Shown here in pieces: positions 33,659-42,487 of a stretch of 64,000 nucleotides of DNA; position 1 is the stretch's first letter; every line of letters begins with the position of its first letter. Below the pieces are notes generated by a model that ran no database searches, had not been told where the DNA came from, and saw only the letters and a program-made list of their open reading frames with translations. This stretch comes from an uncultured Collinsella sp. (GTDB taxonomy: Bacteria > Actinomycetota > Coriobacteriia > Coriobacteriales > Coriobacteriaceae): the NCBI GenBank assembly GCA_958445065.1, contig CAUCQW010000004.1, forward strand, positions 62,001-126,000, given 5' to 3'. The translations under genes and the position numbers were made by a program.

Positions 33659-34678
33659 ATGGTTATGGGGTTGGCCATGCTCGATAAAGGCAAACATTTT
33701 CCGCAGTCATATGCAAGGATGCTATTCTCGGCCGTTGGAATTCATCAAGATGGACAGCTGCTTATAACAATTGATCCTTGGGATGAACGCCGTGCGCGTG
33801 AGCTTATGCAGGAAGAGCTCATGCTTCGTCTTTACAACCACGTGTATGCGGATCCGGTCTATTGGAATAATCTTGGGGTTGAAGATCGCATCTTTCAGCT
33901 GGCATCCGCTATTGCGGTCGTTGAACCGGATGCTGTGTTTTGCGGATCGACAGCAGCGCTGCTCTACGGCATCGGCTCGGCGTATACGCTTCTGGATAAA
34001 GTGCAAGTACTGCTGCCACGGTCTACAAGGCGTGATACGTATGAGTTCGTTGAATACAAACGCTGGCGGGCGGGCGAAGTGTGGCGGCTAGGTCTGTTTA
34101 CACTGACGGATCCATGTCGAACGGTTGTTGATATCGCCCGAACGAGCGCCTTTCGCTATGCGCTGGGCTATGTCGATGGCTTGGCCCGTGAGTACGATGT
34201 CGAACGCGAAGAGCTGCGAGCATATGCGCAGGCAAATTGCCGAGGGTTGCATGGCATCGCGCGTGCTTTTGACGTTTTTGAGTATATGGACGGCAGGTCA
34301 GACAATAGCGGCGAGTCTGAGGCGAGAGCAGCGATGATTCTCGCTGGGGTTGTCGCGCCCGAGCTTCAAGTTGAGATAACGCGACCGGGAAACGCTGGCT
34401 ATTATCTAGCAGATTATGGCTGGCAGATGTCAGACGGCTCATGGACGCTGGCAGAGCTGCATGGGCTAGGCAAGTTTGAAGACGAGGCTCAAAATGATCC
34501 CGAGCAGGCGGCGGCAAAAACGTATCGAGCGGCCCTCATGCGCGACGCGAACCTTCGCGCCATGGGCCACAACATCATTCATTTCAAACTCTCGGACACC
34601 TACGACGTAGAATCGTTCGGTGCCATGATGCGCGGTTACGGCATTCCGACAACAAAACCCTACGCCGAATCCCGATAG
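33659..34678 (+). CDS. AbiEi-antitoxin-like / DUF559 nuclease-fold protein
   Basis: About 339 aa. The middle resembles AbiEi-type proteins: CGSTAALLYGIGS, a VLLPRSTRR strand and LTDPCRTVVDIART. The C-terminal ~110 residues look like a Vsr/DUF559 restriction-fold domain with a plausible E-D-ExHGxxK set: SGESEARAA, YYLADYGW, LAELHGLGKFEDE. Such orphan fusions are common in actinobacteria and of unknown role. The start is uncertain: ATG 33659, or 33677 with GGGG 6 nt upstream. Codon use looks less GC-biased than in the neighbours. It is bracketed by repeats B2 and B3. Confidence 0.6.
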   Translation: MVMGLAMLDKGKHFPQSYARMLFSAVGIHQDGQLLITIDPWDERRARELMQEELMLRLYNHVYADPVYWNNLGVEDRIFQLASAIAVVEPDAVFCGSTAALLYGIGSAYTLLDKVQVLLPRSTRRDTYEFVEYKRWRAGEVWRLGLFTLTDPCRTVVDIARTSAFRYALGYVDGLAREYDVEREELRAYAQANCRGLHGIARAFDVFEYMDGRSDNSGESEARAAMILAGVVAPELQVEITRPGNAGYYLADYGWQMSDGSWTLAELHGLGKFEDEAQNDPEQAAAKTYRAALMRDANLRAMGHNIIHFKLSDTYDVESFGAMMRGYGIPTTKPYAESR

Positions 34679-34704
34679 CGAAATCGTTCGCGGTCCACCT
34701 TCAA

Positions 34705-34775
34705 TAAGTTGCGGTGAAATGCGGACTGTTGAGGCCTTTAAAGGCATAAATCAGTCTGTATTTCACCGCAACTTA
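34705..34775. repeat. Palindromic repeat B, copy 3
   Basis: 24-bp inverted repeat with G-U type mismatches (TAAGTTGCGGTGAAATGCGG at the left end, CTGTATTTCACCGCAACTTA at the right); the loop itself contains the small palindrome GCCTTTAAAGGC. Lies between the AbiEi-like gene and the 3' end of the PIN toxin gene. Confidence 0.88.
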
Positions 34776-34788
34776 GGTGGGGATGGGT

Positions 34789-35265
34789 TTATCTGCGGGG
34801 GCGGTGGCGGAGTTTGTCGATGGTGGAGTCGGTGCTTCGGCTGCGGGCTTCGGCGGCGCGGTCGCGAGCGTCGGCCGCGGTTTGGCGCTTGCGGCGGTAA
34901 TCGATCATGCCTTGGATGATGGGCTTGCCAAAGCTCACGACATCATCGTTGTAGATGGCGGTTCGGGCTGCGAGGAGGCAGTCGGTAAAGTCCATATGGG
35001 TCTTGCCAAAGAGTTTGACGGCAAGGGCGACAACGGTGGGCTCGTCGACCATGACGTCATCGAGCAGCCTTTTCATGGCCGCAGTAATCTCAACGCGGGG
35101 AACCTTATAGACGTCGCGCAGCGTGACCACGACGCGCGTGATGATTTCGGGGTAGACGCGAGCGGTGCGCGTGGCGATGACCTTGGCGGCGCGCGGTGAC
35201 AGAACCTCGTCGTCGTCAAGCAGGTAGCGCAGGATGACGGTCTCGTCGATGATGGTGCTACTCAT
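34789..35265 (-). CDS. PIN-domain protein, probable toxin
   Basis: 158 aa. PIN-type acidic residues: IIDETVILRYLLDDD at the N-terminus and MDFTDCLLAA near residue 92; the residues D, E and D would bind Mg2+/Mn2+ for RNA cleavage. The C-terminus is a basic, Arg-rich tail. It overlaps the upstream antitoxin gene by 8 bp, the usual toxin-antitoxin coupling. The target RNA is not predictable. Confidence 0.75.
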   Translation of the reverse strand: MSSTIIDETVILRYLLDDDEVLSPRAAKVIATRTARVYPEIITRVVVTLRDVYKVPRVEITAAMKRLLDDVMVDEPTVVALAVKLFGKTHMDFTDCLLAARTAIYNDDVVSFGKPIIQGMIDYRRKRQTAADARDRAAEARSRSTDSTIDKLRHRPRR

Positions 35266-35581
35266 GGATATCTACTTCCTCGGGACCCAAAATCGAATCG
35301 TCGCTTTCTGTGGCAAGGTACTCAATCCAGGCATTGCGCTCTTCGGAGCGGCGATTGGGGTCCCCATATGCTTTGAGCGATCCATAGGCGGCCGTGCCGT
35401 CCTTGGAACGCACGGCGACCGGCTGAAAGGGGAGCTTGCGCATCAAAATGCTCTGCGCGACAAATAGACGGACAGCCTCGGCGAGCGATGTGCCCATGGC
35501 GTCGTAGAGATGCTCGGCATGCTGCTTGTCTTCCTCGCGAATGCGCACCTGCAGGATGGCTCTTTTTTGAGTCGATGACAT
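35258..35581 (-). CDS. RelB/DinJ-type antitoxin
   Basis: 107 aa. The N-terminal ILQVRIREEDKQHAEHLYDA followed by GTSLAEAVRLFVAQSI matches the ribbon-helix-helix fold of RelB/DinJ antitoxins. The acidic C-terminus (DDSILGPEEVDIHE) would wrap the toxin. The start at 35581 has AGGGGG about 7 nt upstream; an in-frame ATG further up adds 22 residues with no motif. A RelB-like partner for a PIN toxin is less common than VapB but known. Confidence 0.72.
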   Translation of the reverse strand: MSSTQKRAILQVRIREEDKQHAEHLYDAMGTSLAEAVRLFVAQSILMRKLPFQPVAVRSKDGTAAYGSLKAYGDPNRRSEERNAWIEYLATESDDSILGPEEVDIHE

Positions 35582-36008
35582 CACTGGCCCCCTTAATGAG
35601 CGTGCAATATAGTCGGTCAAATGCGGCATGTGCCGATACTTGAGCATCTTATAACGATTACTTTATTTCACTCAAGTTGATAACCATAAACACGAATACA
35701 AGCGTAGTACATCCAAAACGAGAGCGCGTAAAAATCTCTGAGGCGTACGCATGTAATACACTCACCTTTATAGCTATCCGAGAATAGTTCCAACCTGCCA
35801 AAACCCCTGCAATACACCCGTATTGCAGGGCCTATGCTCAAGTTTGCCACCTGCAACTGCGTATATTTAACCTGTATATCGTTGGAGGAATTCTATCGAA
35901 GTGCCTGTTTCGCCGCATGCACTCGATACGCCGATGCCGGGCCACGGGCGGTCCGGGGCAACGTCGACAGGGTCTCTCTGGCATGGGATTCAGGAGGGAG
36001 TGAACAAC
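35582..36008. other. AT-rich intergenic region between the TA module and the formate hydrogenlyase locus
   Basis: About 430 bp, visibly more AT-rich than its surroundings, with no credible gene. It contains one strong palindrome (35805-35830) and, at its end, the AGGAGGGAG ribosome binding site of the first formate dehydrogenase gene. Promoters for both directions probably lie here. Confidence 0.5.
35805..35830. repeat. 11-bp perfect palindrome (operator or terminator)
   Basis: CCCTGCAATAC-ACCC-GTATTGCAGGG. On the minus strand it is followed by GTTTTGG. It lies about 180 bp before the formate dehydrogenase operon and could be an operator, a hairpin in the 5' UTR, or a minus-strand terminator. 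Confidence 0.55.
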
Positions 36009-36527
36009 ATGGGCAATAAACGAGTCGTAGCCGATTCCTCACGCTGCATTGGGTGCCAAACCTGTATGGCGGCGTGCATCGAGGCACACGATATTCCCGG
36101 CAACATCGCCGCGCCGCGCTTGCGCGTGACGCGTACGTACGAGATCTCCGCACCGGTGGCTTGCCATCACTGCGAGGATGCCCCGTGCGCCAAGGCCTGC
36201 CCCACGGGCGCCTTGTTCTTTGATCCAAAGAACCATCGCATCGGTGTTAACGAGGACAACTGCATCGGCTGCAAGAGCTGCGTCATGGCCTGCCCCTTTG
36301 GCGCCGTGAGCGTGGCGACCACGCAGGTCCCCGTCTTGATGGGCGACGTGCGCGTGGGTTCGCAGACTAAGAGCTTCGTGCTCAAGTGCGACCTGTGCGT
36401 GGACCGTCCCGGCGGTCCGGCGTGTGCCGAGGCGTGTCCGACCAAGGGCCTCACCCTGGTGGACGAGGAGCGTCTGGCAGAACTGACCGCCGAGCGTGCC
36501 CGCGCCACCATCGAAAACGAGGCGTAG
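36009..36527 (+). CDS. 4Fe-4S ferredoxin-type electron-transfer protein (HycB/HydN-like)
   Basis: 172 aa with four cysteine clusters of the HycB/FdhB kind: CIGCQTCMAAC, CHHCEDAPCAKACPTGA, CIGCKSCVMACPFGA and CDLCVDRPGGPACAEACPTKG, enough for four [4Fe-4S] clusters. Passes electrons from FdhF towards the hydrogenase. Strong AGGAGGGAG 8 nt before the ATG. First gene of the formate dehydrogenase unit, 76 bp before fdhF. Confidence 0.93.
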   Translation: MGNKRVVADSSRCIGCQTCMAACIEAHDIPGNIAAPRLRVTRTYEISAPVACHHCEDAPCAKACPTGALFFDPKNHRIGVNEDNCIGCKSCVMACPFGAVSVATTQVPVLMGDVRVGSQTKSFVLKCDLCVDRPGGPACAEACPTKGLTLVDEERLAELTAERARATIENEA

Positions 36528-36603
36528 GCGGGTGGCCATACAGGCCCAACGATTGTCAAATACGTACCGATTAATCGGTAGCAGAGAAAGGAAGGAGGGT
36601 GTC

Positions 36604-38826
36604 ATGGAGAAGCATAAAGTGATCTGCCCGTATTGCGGCGCCGGTTGCCAGTTTAACCTCCTGGTCCAAAACGGCCAGGTCGTGGGTACCGAACCGCTTA
36701 ACGGCATCACCAACCAGGGCGAGCTGTGCCTTAAGGGCATGAGCGGCTACGACTTCATCAACGACACCAAGATCTTGACTCCTCGCGTACTGCACCCGAT
36801 GATCCGCCGCACCAAGGGCGCGGATCTTGAGCGCGTAAGCTGGGACGAGGCACTGGATTTCACCGCATCTAAGATGCAGGCCATAATTGACGAATATGGT
36901 CCTAACGCTGTCATGACCACCGGCTCTTCGCGAGGCGGCGGCAATGAGGCGAACTACGTCATGCAGAAGTTTACGCGTGCGTGCATCGGCACCCACAGCG
37001 TAGACAACTGCGCCCGTACTTGACACGGCCCTACTGTCCTCGGTCTGATGGACACGGTTGGTTCAGGTTGCATGTCATGCTCCATCCCCGGTATGGAGGA
37101 TGCGGGCTGCATTTTCCTCTTCGGCTATAACCCTGCCGATTCGCACCCCATCGTCGCAAGGCGTATCGTGCGAGCCAAAGAAAAGGGTTGCAAGATCATT
37201 GTCGCCGACCCGCGCCATATCGAAACCGCGCGTATCGCCGATCTCTACCTTCCGATCAAGAACGGTTGCAATGTTGCGTTCCTCAACGCCTTTGCCAACT
37301 GTCTGGTCAACGATGGCCTCTACGACAAGGAATTCGTCGCCGAGCACACGAACGGCTTTGACGAGTGGTGGGAGACCATCAAGAACTACACTCCCGAATC
37401 CGTACAGGACATCACGGGTGTCGATCCCGCGCTGATCCACCAAGCTGCCGAGATGTACGCCACGGCGAAGCCTTCTGCCATCATTGGCTGGGGCATGGGC
37501 GTATGCCAGCAGAAGCAGAACCTGAAGACGGTGCACACCATCGCCTCCATCGCCTGCGTTGCCGGCCAGATCGGCAAACCCAACTCCGGCCTCGCGCCCG
37601 TGCGCGGCCAGAACAACGTCCAGGGCTCCTGCGATATGGGCATGCTGCCCAACCTGTACCCTGGCTACCAGAAAGTCACCGACCCCGCCGCTCGCGCCAA
37701 GTTTGCCAAGGCTTGGGGCGTGCCCGAGGAAAAGCTCCCGCTCGAGGAGGGCTACAAGCTCACCGACCTGGGCCACCTGGTCGACGAGGGCAAGGTGCAC
37801 TGCTTCTACAACTACGGCGAGGACCCGGTGCAGACCGAGCCCGATTCGGCCGGTATGCGCAAGACGCTTTCCGAGCTGGATCTGTTCATTTGCCAGGACA
37901 TCTTTATGACGCAGACGACCATGCTCGCCGACGTCATCCTGCCTGCCACCTCTTGGGGCGAGCACGAGGGTGTCTTTACCGCGTCCGACCGTAGCTTCCA
38001 GCACTTTGACGCGGCCGTTCCGCCCAAGGGCGAGTGCCGTCACGACTGGGAGATCTTCGCGGACCTGTCCACGCGCATGGGCTATCCCATGCACTACGAC
38101 AACACCGAGCAGATCTGGAACGAGTGCATTAGCCTGTGCCCCAACTTTGTGGGCGCGACCTACGAGAAGATGGCTCCCGAGGGCGGTTACGCCCAGTGGC
38201 CGGTCAAGAGCACCGATGTGAACGACCACGGCACGGCCGACATGTTCGCTGGTGGCAAGTTCACCACCAAGGACGGCCGCGCCAACCTGATGGCGCACGA
38301 CTGGGAGGCGCCCTCCGAGCTTCCCGACGATGAGTACCCGCTCATCCTGTGCACCGTCCGCGAGGTCGGCCACTACAGCTGCCGCTCGATGACCGGCAAC
38401 TGCAAGACGCTGGCGCTGCTTGCCGACGAGCCCGGCTTTGTCCGCATGAATCCCGCGGACGCCCAGGCGCGCGGCATCAAGAACGGCGACATCGTCTCGA
38501 TTCACAGCCGCCGCGGCCAGGTATACAGCCGCGCCGACGTGAGCGACCGTATCAACAAGGGCACGGTCTATATGACCTACCAGTGGTGGATCGGCAAGTG
38601 CAACGAGCTGACCATGCACAAGGTCGACCCGGTCTCGCACACGCCCGAGGACAAGTTCTCCGCCTGCCAGGTCGATCCAATCGCCGACCAGGTCTGGGCC
38701 GAGGACGAAGTCGAGCGTCAGTACACCGAGCTCAAGCAGGCTCTGGTGGACGCCGCCGCTCCCCAGGATGTTGAGCCCGGCGCCGCCAAGTTCGACGACG
38801 AGACGCACGTGAATCAAATCGTGTAG
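36604..38826 (+). CDS. fdhF: Formate dehydrogenase H, selenocysteine- and molybdenum-containing
   Basis: 740 aa. Oxidises formate to CO2. N-terminal [4Fe-4S] motif CPYCGAGC at residues 8-15; selenocysteine at residue 140, encoded by in-frame TGA at 37021-37023 in the context NCART-U-HGPTV, the same position as in E. coli FdhF. The reading frame continues without interruption to TAG at 38826 through bis-MGD-binding blocks (ADPRHIETARIADLYLP, GWGMGVCQQKQN). The ATG has GGAAGGAGG upstream. Treating the TGA as a stop would split a complete, family-length enzyme. Confidence 0.97.
37021..37062 (+). promoter_or_regulatory. SECIS element of fdhF
   Basis: Immediately after TGA the mRNA has CACGGCCC, as in E. 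coli fdhF, and a hairpin TGTCC/GGACA whose loop contains GGTCTG, the apical sequence known to be recognised by E. coli SelB. The match of the loop is seen in the sequence; binding is inferred. Confidence 0.8.
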
Positions 38827-38847
38827 TCCCGTTCTCGTTGGCTTTTT

Positions 38848-38888
38848 GGGCCGGGCGTCCCGTACGTTCGGGAGCCCGGCCCGTTATT
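38848..38888 (+). terminator. Hairpin between fdhF and hyfA (partial terminator)
   Basis: Long stem GGGCCGGGC/GCCCGGCCC with inner GTCCCG/CGGGAG, followed by GTTATTTTG. Probably reduces read-through from fdhF into hyf. Confidence 0.6.
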
Positions 38889-38904
38889 TTGAAAGGAAGT
38901 GGGG

Positions 38905-39522
38905 ATGAACCGCTTCATCGACATCAACCCGGAGAGGTGCATCGGCTGCGGAACATGCCAGTCCGCCTGTGCCGACGCCCACCGGATGCAGGGTCTTCAG
39001 GATACGCCGCGCCTGGCGCTCGTGAAGACCGGCGGTATTTCGGCCGCCCTTGCCTGCCACCATTGCGAGGGTGCCCCCTGCGCCGAGGTTTGCCCGGTGA
39101 ATGCCATCGAGCACGATGGCGATCGCATCCACGTCAAGGAGCAGGAGTGCATCGGGTGCAGGCTGTGCGCCATCGCGTGCCCCTTCGGAGCCATCCATCC
39201 CGATGGCACGTCTATCGCCGGTGTCGCAGGCATGTGCGACCCGACGCCTTCGTATCCTAAGTCCCTGAGCAGCCTGCTTACGTGGGCTCCCGGCCAGTAC
39301 ACCTGCGCTGTCAAGTGCGATCTGTGCGCCTTCGATCCGGACGGCCCGCATTGTGTGGCGGCGTGCCCCACCAAGGCGCTGACCGTCATGGGCGGCGCGG
39401 CCGATCGCGAGCTCGACGAGGCCAAGCGCCTGCGCTCGATCGAAAACGGCCCGACTGTCGACGTTACCGCCGTGGCCCAGGGCCTGTCCGAGAAAGCAGA
39501 AGGGAGCGTAAACAATGGATAG
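38905..39522 (+). CDS. hyfA: Hydrogenase-4 component A, 4Fe-4S protein
   Basis: 205 aa with four Cys clusters: CIGCGTCQSAC, CHHCEGAPCAEVCPVNA, CIGCRLCAIACPFGA and CDLCAFDPDGPHCVAACPTKA. Paralogue of the 36009 protein, with an extra central loop. Electron carrier of the formate hydrogenlyase. The ATG at 38905 has GAAAGGA 7 nt upstream. Overlaps hyfB by 8 bp. Confidence 0.9.
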   Translation: MNRFIDINPERCIGCGTCQSACADAHRMQGLQDTPRLALVKTGGISAALACHHCEGAPCAEVCPVNAIEHDGDRIHVKEQECIGCRLCAIACPFGAIHPDGTSIAGVAGMCDPTPSYPKSLSSLLTWAPGQYTCAVKCDLCAFDPDGPHCVAACPTKALTVMGGAADRELDEAKRLRSIENGPTVDVTAVAQGLSEKAEGSVNNG

Positions 39523-41533
39523 CATGACGCTGTTTATCGCATCGCTTGCCGTCTCGTGCATCGGTGCGCTCGCCTCGGTTCTGCTGATCAAGGCCGATAA
39601 TGCCGCCAAGACCGCCGGCTGCCTTATCGGCGCCGTCGCCGCGGTGCTTTCGTTTGTGGCCGGTATCCAGGCCGTGCTGGGCGATGTCACGTCGGTCGAC
39701 ACCATCGTGTTCTTCCCGTTTGCCCATTTCCAGCTGCTGCTCAATCAGCTGTCCGGCCTGTTCGTGGCGCTCATCTCGGTGCTCGCGTTTGCCGGTTCGA
39801 TCTACGGTCTCAACTACTTTGATGAGTACCCGGGCAAAAAGGGCCGCGCCGGCTTCTTCTTTAACACCTTCGTGGCATCCATGATGCTCGTCATCACCGC
39901 CGACAACGTGTTTTGGTTCCTGGTCGCCTTTGAGCTCATGTCGCTGACCTCGTACTTCCTGGTCGTGATTGAGGAGAACGAGAACTCCATCCATGGCGGT
40001 TGGCTCTACTTTGTGATCGCGCACGTGGGCTTTGTGCTCATCATGGCGAGCTTCCTCACCATGACCAACTTTGCCGGCGGCTCGTTTGCCTTTGCGGATT
40101 TCCGCGCCACGCAGTTTAGCCCCGCGGTCGCATCCGTGTGCTTCGTGCTCGCCTTCTTTGGCTTTGGTGCCAAGGCCGGTATCATCCCGCTGCACGGCTG
40201 GCTGCCCAAGGCGCATCCCGAGGCGCCGTCCAACGTGTCGGCCCTTATGTCCGGCGGCATGATCAAGATCGGTATCTTCGGCATCCTCAAGGTTGGTCTC
40301 GACCTGCTCTCCGCCTCGGGCGTTCAGGTCTGGTGGGGCCTTATGGTTATGGTCTTCGGTGCGATCTCGTCGGTCCTCGGCGTGGCCTTCGCCCTGCAGG
40401 AGCATGACATCAAGCGCCTGCTGGCCTATCACTCCGTCGAGAACATCGGCATCATTCTGCTCGGCGTCGGCGCCTCCATGGCCGCATTGGCGCTCAACTC
40501 GGTCGGCATCGCCGTCCTGGCTCTGATGGCCGCCCTCTACCACACGTTTAACCACGCGATGTTTAAGGGCGAGCTGTTCTTGGGCGCCGGTGCGCTGCTG
40601 TACTCCACGGGTACGCGTAATATGGAGAAGATGGGCGGCCTGTTCCGTCGTATGCCGGCAACGGCCATCTGCTTCCTCGTTGGCGCACTTGCCATCTCGG
40701 CCATCCCGCCCTTCAACGGCTTTGTGTCCGAGTGGTTTACCTACCAGTCGCTCTTTAACGCCGCCATGCAGGGCGACAAGGCCGTCATGATCGTGGCCGT
40801 GTTCGCTGCCGTCGCGCTTGCCATTACCGGCGCGCTGGCCGTCACGTGCTTCGTCAAGGCCTATGGCGTCTCCTTTGCCTCCGCGCCCCGCTCCGAGGCC
40901 GCGGCCAATGCCAAGGAGGTTCCCGCCCCTATGGTGTTTGCGCAGGGGCTGCTCGCGGCCATCTGCGTCGTGCTGGGCATTGGCGCTCCCGTGATCGCGC
41001 CCGTGCTGGTCGATGTCGCCGCGTCCGTGCTGCATCCGTACGGTGGCGTGTTTGCCGCCGAGGGCATGGAGCTCATGAACCAGTACTCCGGCGCTGCCAC
41101 CTCCACGCCCGCGATCGCCATTGCGCTCGTGGTGCTCATCGGCCTTGCCTGCGGCTATCGCAAGCTCAAGACCGTCGGCAAGGTGCAGAAGTCCCAGCCG
41201 TGGGCATGCGGCTATGCTCCCAACGAGCATATGCCCGTCGTGGCCACGACCTTTGCCTCCGAGGTGTCCTGGTTTATGCAGCCGCTCTACACGCTGCGCG
41301 ACCGCTGCACGGCCGTCTGCTGGTCCATCGCGCACTTCTTCCAGAAGCTCACCGGTGTGGCCGAGGCTGTGGAGCCCGTACCCGACAAGGTTCTCGTCGA
41401 TGCCCCGCATAAGGGTGTCGAGAAGCTCGCCGACCTCGCGACTAAGCTCGAGGGCGGCAACTACAGCATCTATATCTGCTACATCGTCGCGGCACTCGTG
41501 GTGTTCCTCGTGCTCGCCGTGCAAATGGGTTAA
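39515..41533 (+). CDS. hyfB: Hydrogenase-4 component B, proton-pumping-type membrane subunit
   Basis: 672-aa membrane protein of the NuoL/M/N (MrpA/D) antiporter family with about 14-16 helices. Antiporter signatures: FELMSLTSYFLVV, GAKAGIIPLHGWLPKAHPEAPSNVSALMSG and the Lys-containing HDIKRLLAYHSVENIGII. A large cytoplasmic loop near the end precedes a last helix, as in HyfB/HycC. Forms the membrane arm of the hydrogenase complex. Confidence 0.93.
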   Translation: MDSMTLFIASLAVSCIGALASVLLIKADNAAKTAGCLIGAVAAVLSFVAGIQAVLGDVTSVDTIVFFPFAHFQLLLNQLSGLFVALISVLAFAGSIYGLNYFDEYPGKKGRAGFFFNTFVASMMLVITADNVFWFLVAFELMSLTSYFLVVIEENENSIHGGWLYFVIAHVGFVLIMASFLTMTNFAGGSFAFADFRATQFSPAVASVCFVLAFFGFGAKAGIIPLHGWLPKAHPEAPSNVSALMSGGMIKIGIFGILKVGLDLLSASGVQVWWGLMVMVFGAISSVLGVAFALQEHDIKRLLAYHSVENIGIILLGVGASMAALALNSVGIAVLALMAALYHTFNHAMFKGELFLGAGALLYSTGTRNMEKMGGLFRRMPATAICFLVGALAISAIPPFNGFVSEWFTYQSLFNAAMQGDKAVMIVAVFAAVALAITGALAVTCFVKAYGVSFASAPRSEAAANAKEVPAPMVFAQGLLAAICVVLGIGAPVIAPVLVDVAASVLHPYGGVFAAEGMELMNQYSGAATSTPAIAIALVVLIGLACGYRKLKTVGKVQKSQPWACGYAPNEHMPVVATTFASEVSWFMQPLYTLRDRCTAVCWSIAHFFQKLTGVAEAVEPVPDKVLVDAPHKGVEKLADLATKLEGGNYSIYICYIVAALVVFLVLAVQMG

Positions 41534-41545
41534 GGAGGGGAGAGC

Positions 41546-42472
41546 ATGAACAACATCGTACTTGCCGTTCTGCAGGGCGTGGTCGTTATGGCCGTCGCGC
41601 CGTTCTTCTCCGGTCTCGGTCGCGTGATCCGCGCCAAGATGCACAACCGTCGCGGCCCCAGCATCATGCAGGACTACCGCGACCTGGCCAAGCTCTTTGC
41701 GCGCCCCGAGTCCCAGAGCGAGGACGCGAGCTTTGCGCTGCGCATTATGCCGCCGCTGTTCTTCGCCGTTGCCTTTATGCTCGCGATGGGCTTGCCGCTC
41801 TTTACGACACAAAGCCCCATCCCGGTCTTTGGTGACGCCATCACCATCATGTACAGCCTGGCGCTCGCCCGCTTCTTCTTCGCCCTCTGCGGCGTGGATT
41901 CGTCTAACGCCTACGCCGGTATCGGCGGCGTCCGCGAGCTGCTCATGAGCGTGCTCATCGAGCCGTCCATGCTGTTGGCGCTGTTTGCCGCGGCCCTGGT
42001 GTGCGGCTCCACCGACATCGCCACCATGGGTCAGCACATCATGACGGGCGCCATCGACGCGCCGGTCGCCGTGATCCTCGCCGGCATCGCCTTTGCGATC
42101 GCCTGCTATATGGAACTCGGCAAGCTGCCGTTTGATCAGGCCGAGGCCGAGCAGGAGCTTCAGGAAGGTCCGCTCGCCGAGCTTTCCGGCCCGTCGCTTG
42201 CGATGGCCAAGCTCGCCATGTCCATGAAGCAGGTCCTGGTCGTCGCTTGGTTCTGCGCGATCTTCGTCCCCTGGGGCGAGCCCGCGACCGTGGGCGCCAC
42301 CGCCGTTCTGGGCGCGGTCATCTTCCTGGTGAAGTGCCTTATCGACTTTGTGGTCTGCGGCGTGATCGAGAACTCCTGCTCGCGCTCGCGCTTTAAGGTG
42401 CTCGGCAATCAGACCTGGGCCGTCGTGGGCATCGCCGTTCTGGCGTTTGTTTTCGTGGTCGTCGGCGTGTAG
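41546..42472 (+). CDS. hyfC: Hydrogenase-4 component C, NuoH-like membrane subunit
   Basis: 308 aa with about 8 helices. Family blocks: GLGRVIRAKMHNRRGPSIMQ near the N-terminus and ELGKLPFDQAEAEQELQEG in the loop facing the hydrogenase module. Homologous to Nuo complex I subunit NuoH and HycD. Ribosome binding site AAGGAGGGG. Anchors the soluble arm. Confidence 0.93.
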   Translation: MNNIVLAVLQGVVVMAVAPFFSGLGRVIRAKMHNRRGPSIMQDYRDLAKLFARPESQSEDASFALRIMPPLFFAVAFMLAMGLPLFTTQSPIPVFGDAITIMYSLALARFFFALCGVDSSNAYAGIGGVRELLMSVLIEPSMLLALFAAALVCGSTDIATMGQHIMTGAIDAPVAVILAGIAFAIACYMELGKLPFDQAEAEQELQEGPLAELSGPSLAMAKLAMSMKQVLVVAWFCAIFVPWGEPATVGATAVLGAVIFLVKCLIDFVVCGVIENSCSRSRFKVLGNQTWAVVGIAVLAFVFVVVGV

Positions 42473-42487
42473 GAGAAGGGAGAAACA

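Noticed and set aside
36604-37023. fdhF read as a truncated gene or frameshift pseudogene ending at TGA 37021
   Set aside because: The frame continues unbroken to a full-length enzyme, the TGA is at the known Sec position, a SECIS follows, and all Sec-decoding genes are present.
39464-42037. Minus-strand open frame of 857 codons across hyfB and hyfC (similar ones at 45627-48152 and 61280-63865)
   Set aside because: Shadows of well-supported membrane and hydroxylase genes; composition dominated by His, Gly, Arg and Glu, no motifs, no ribosome binding site.
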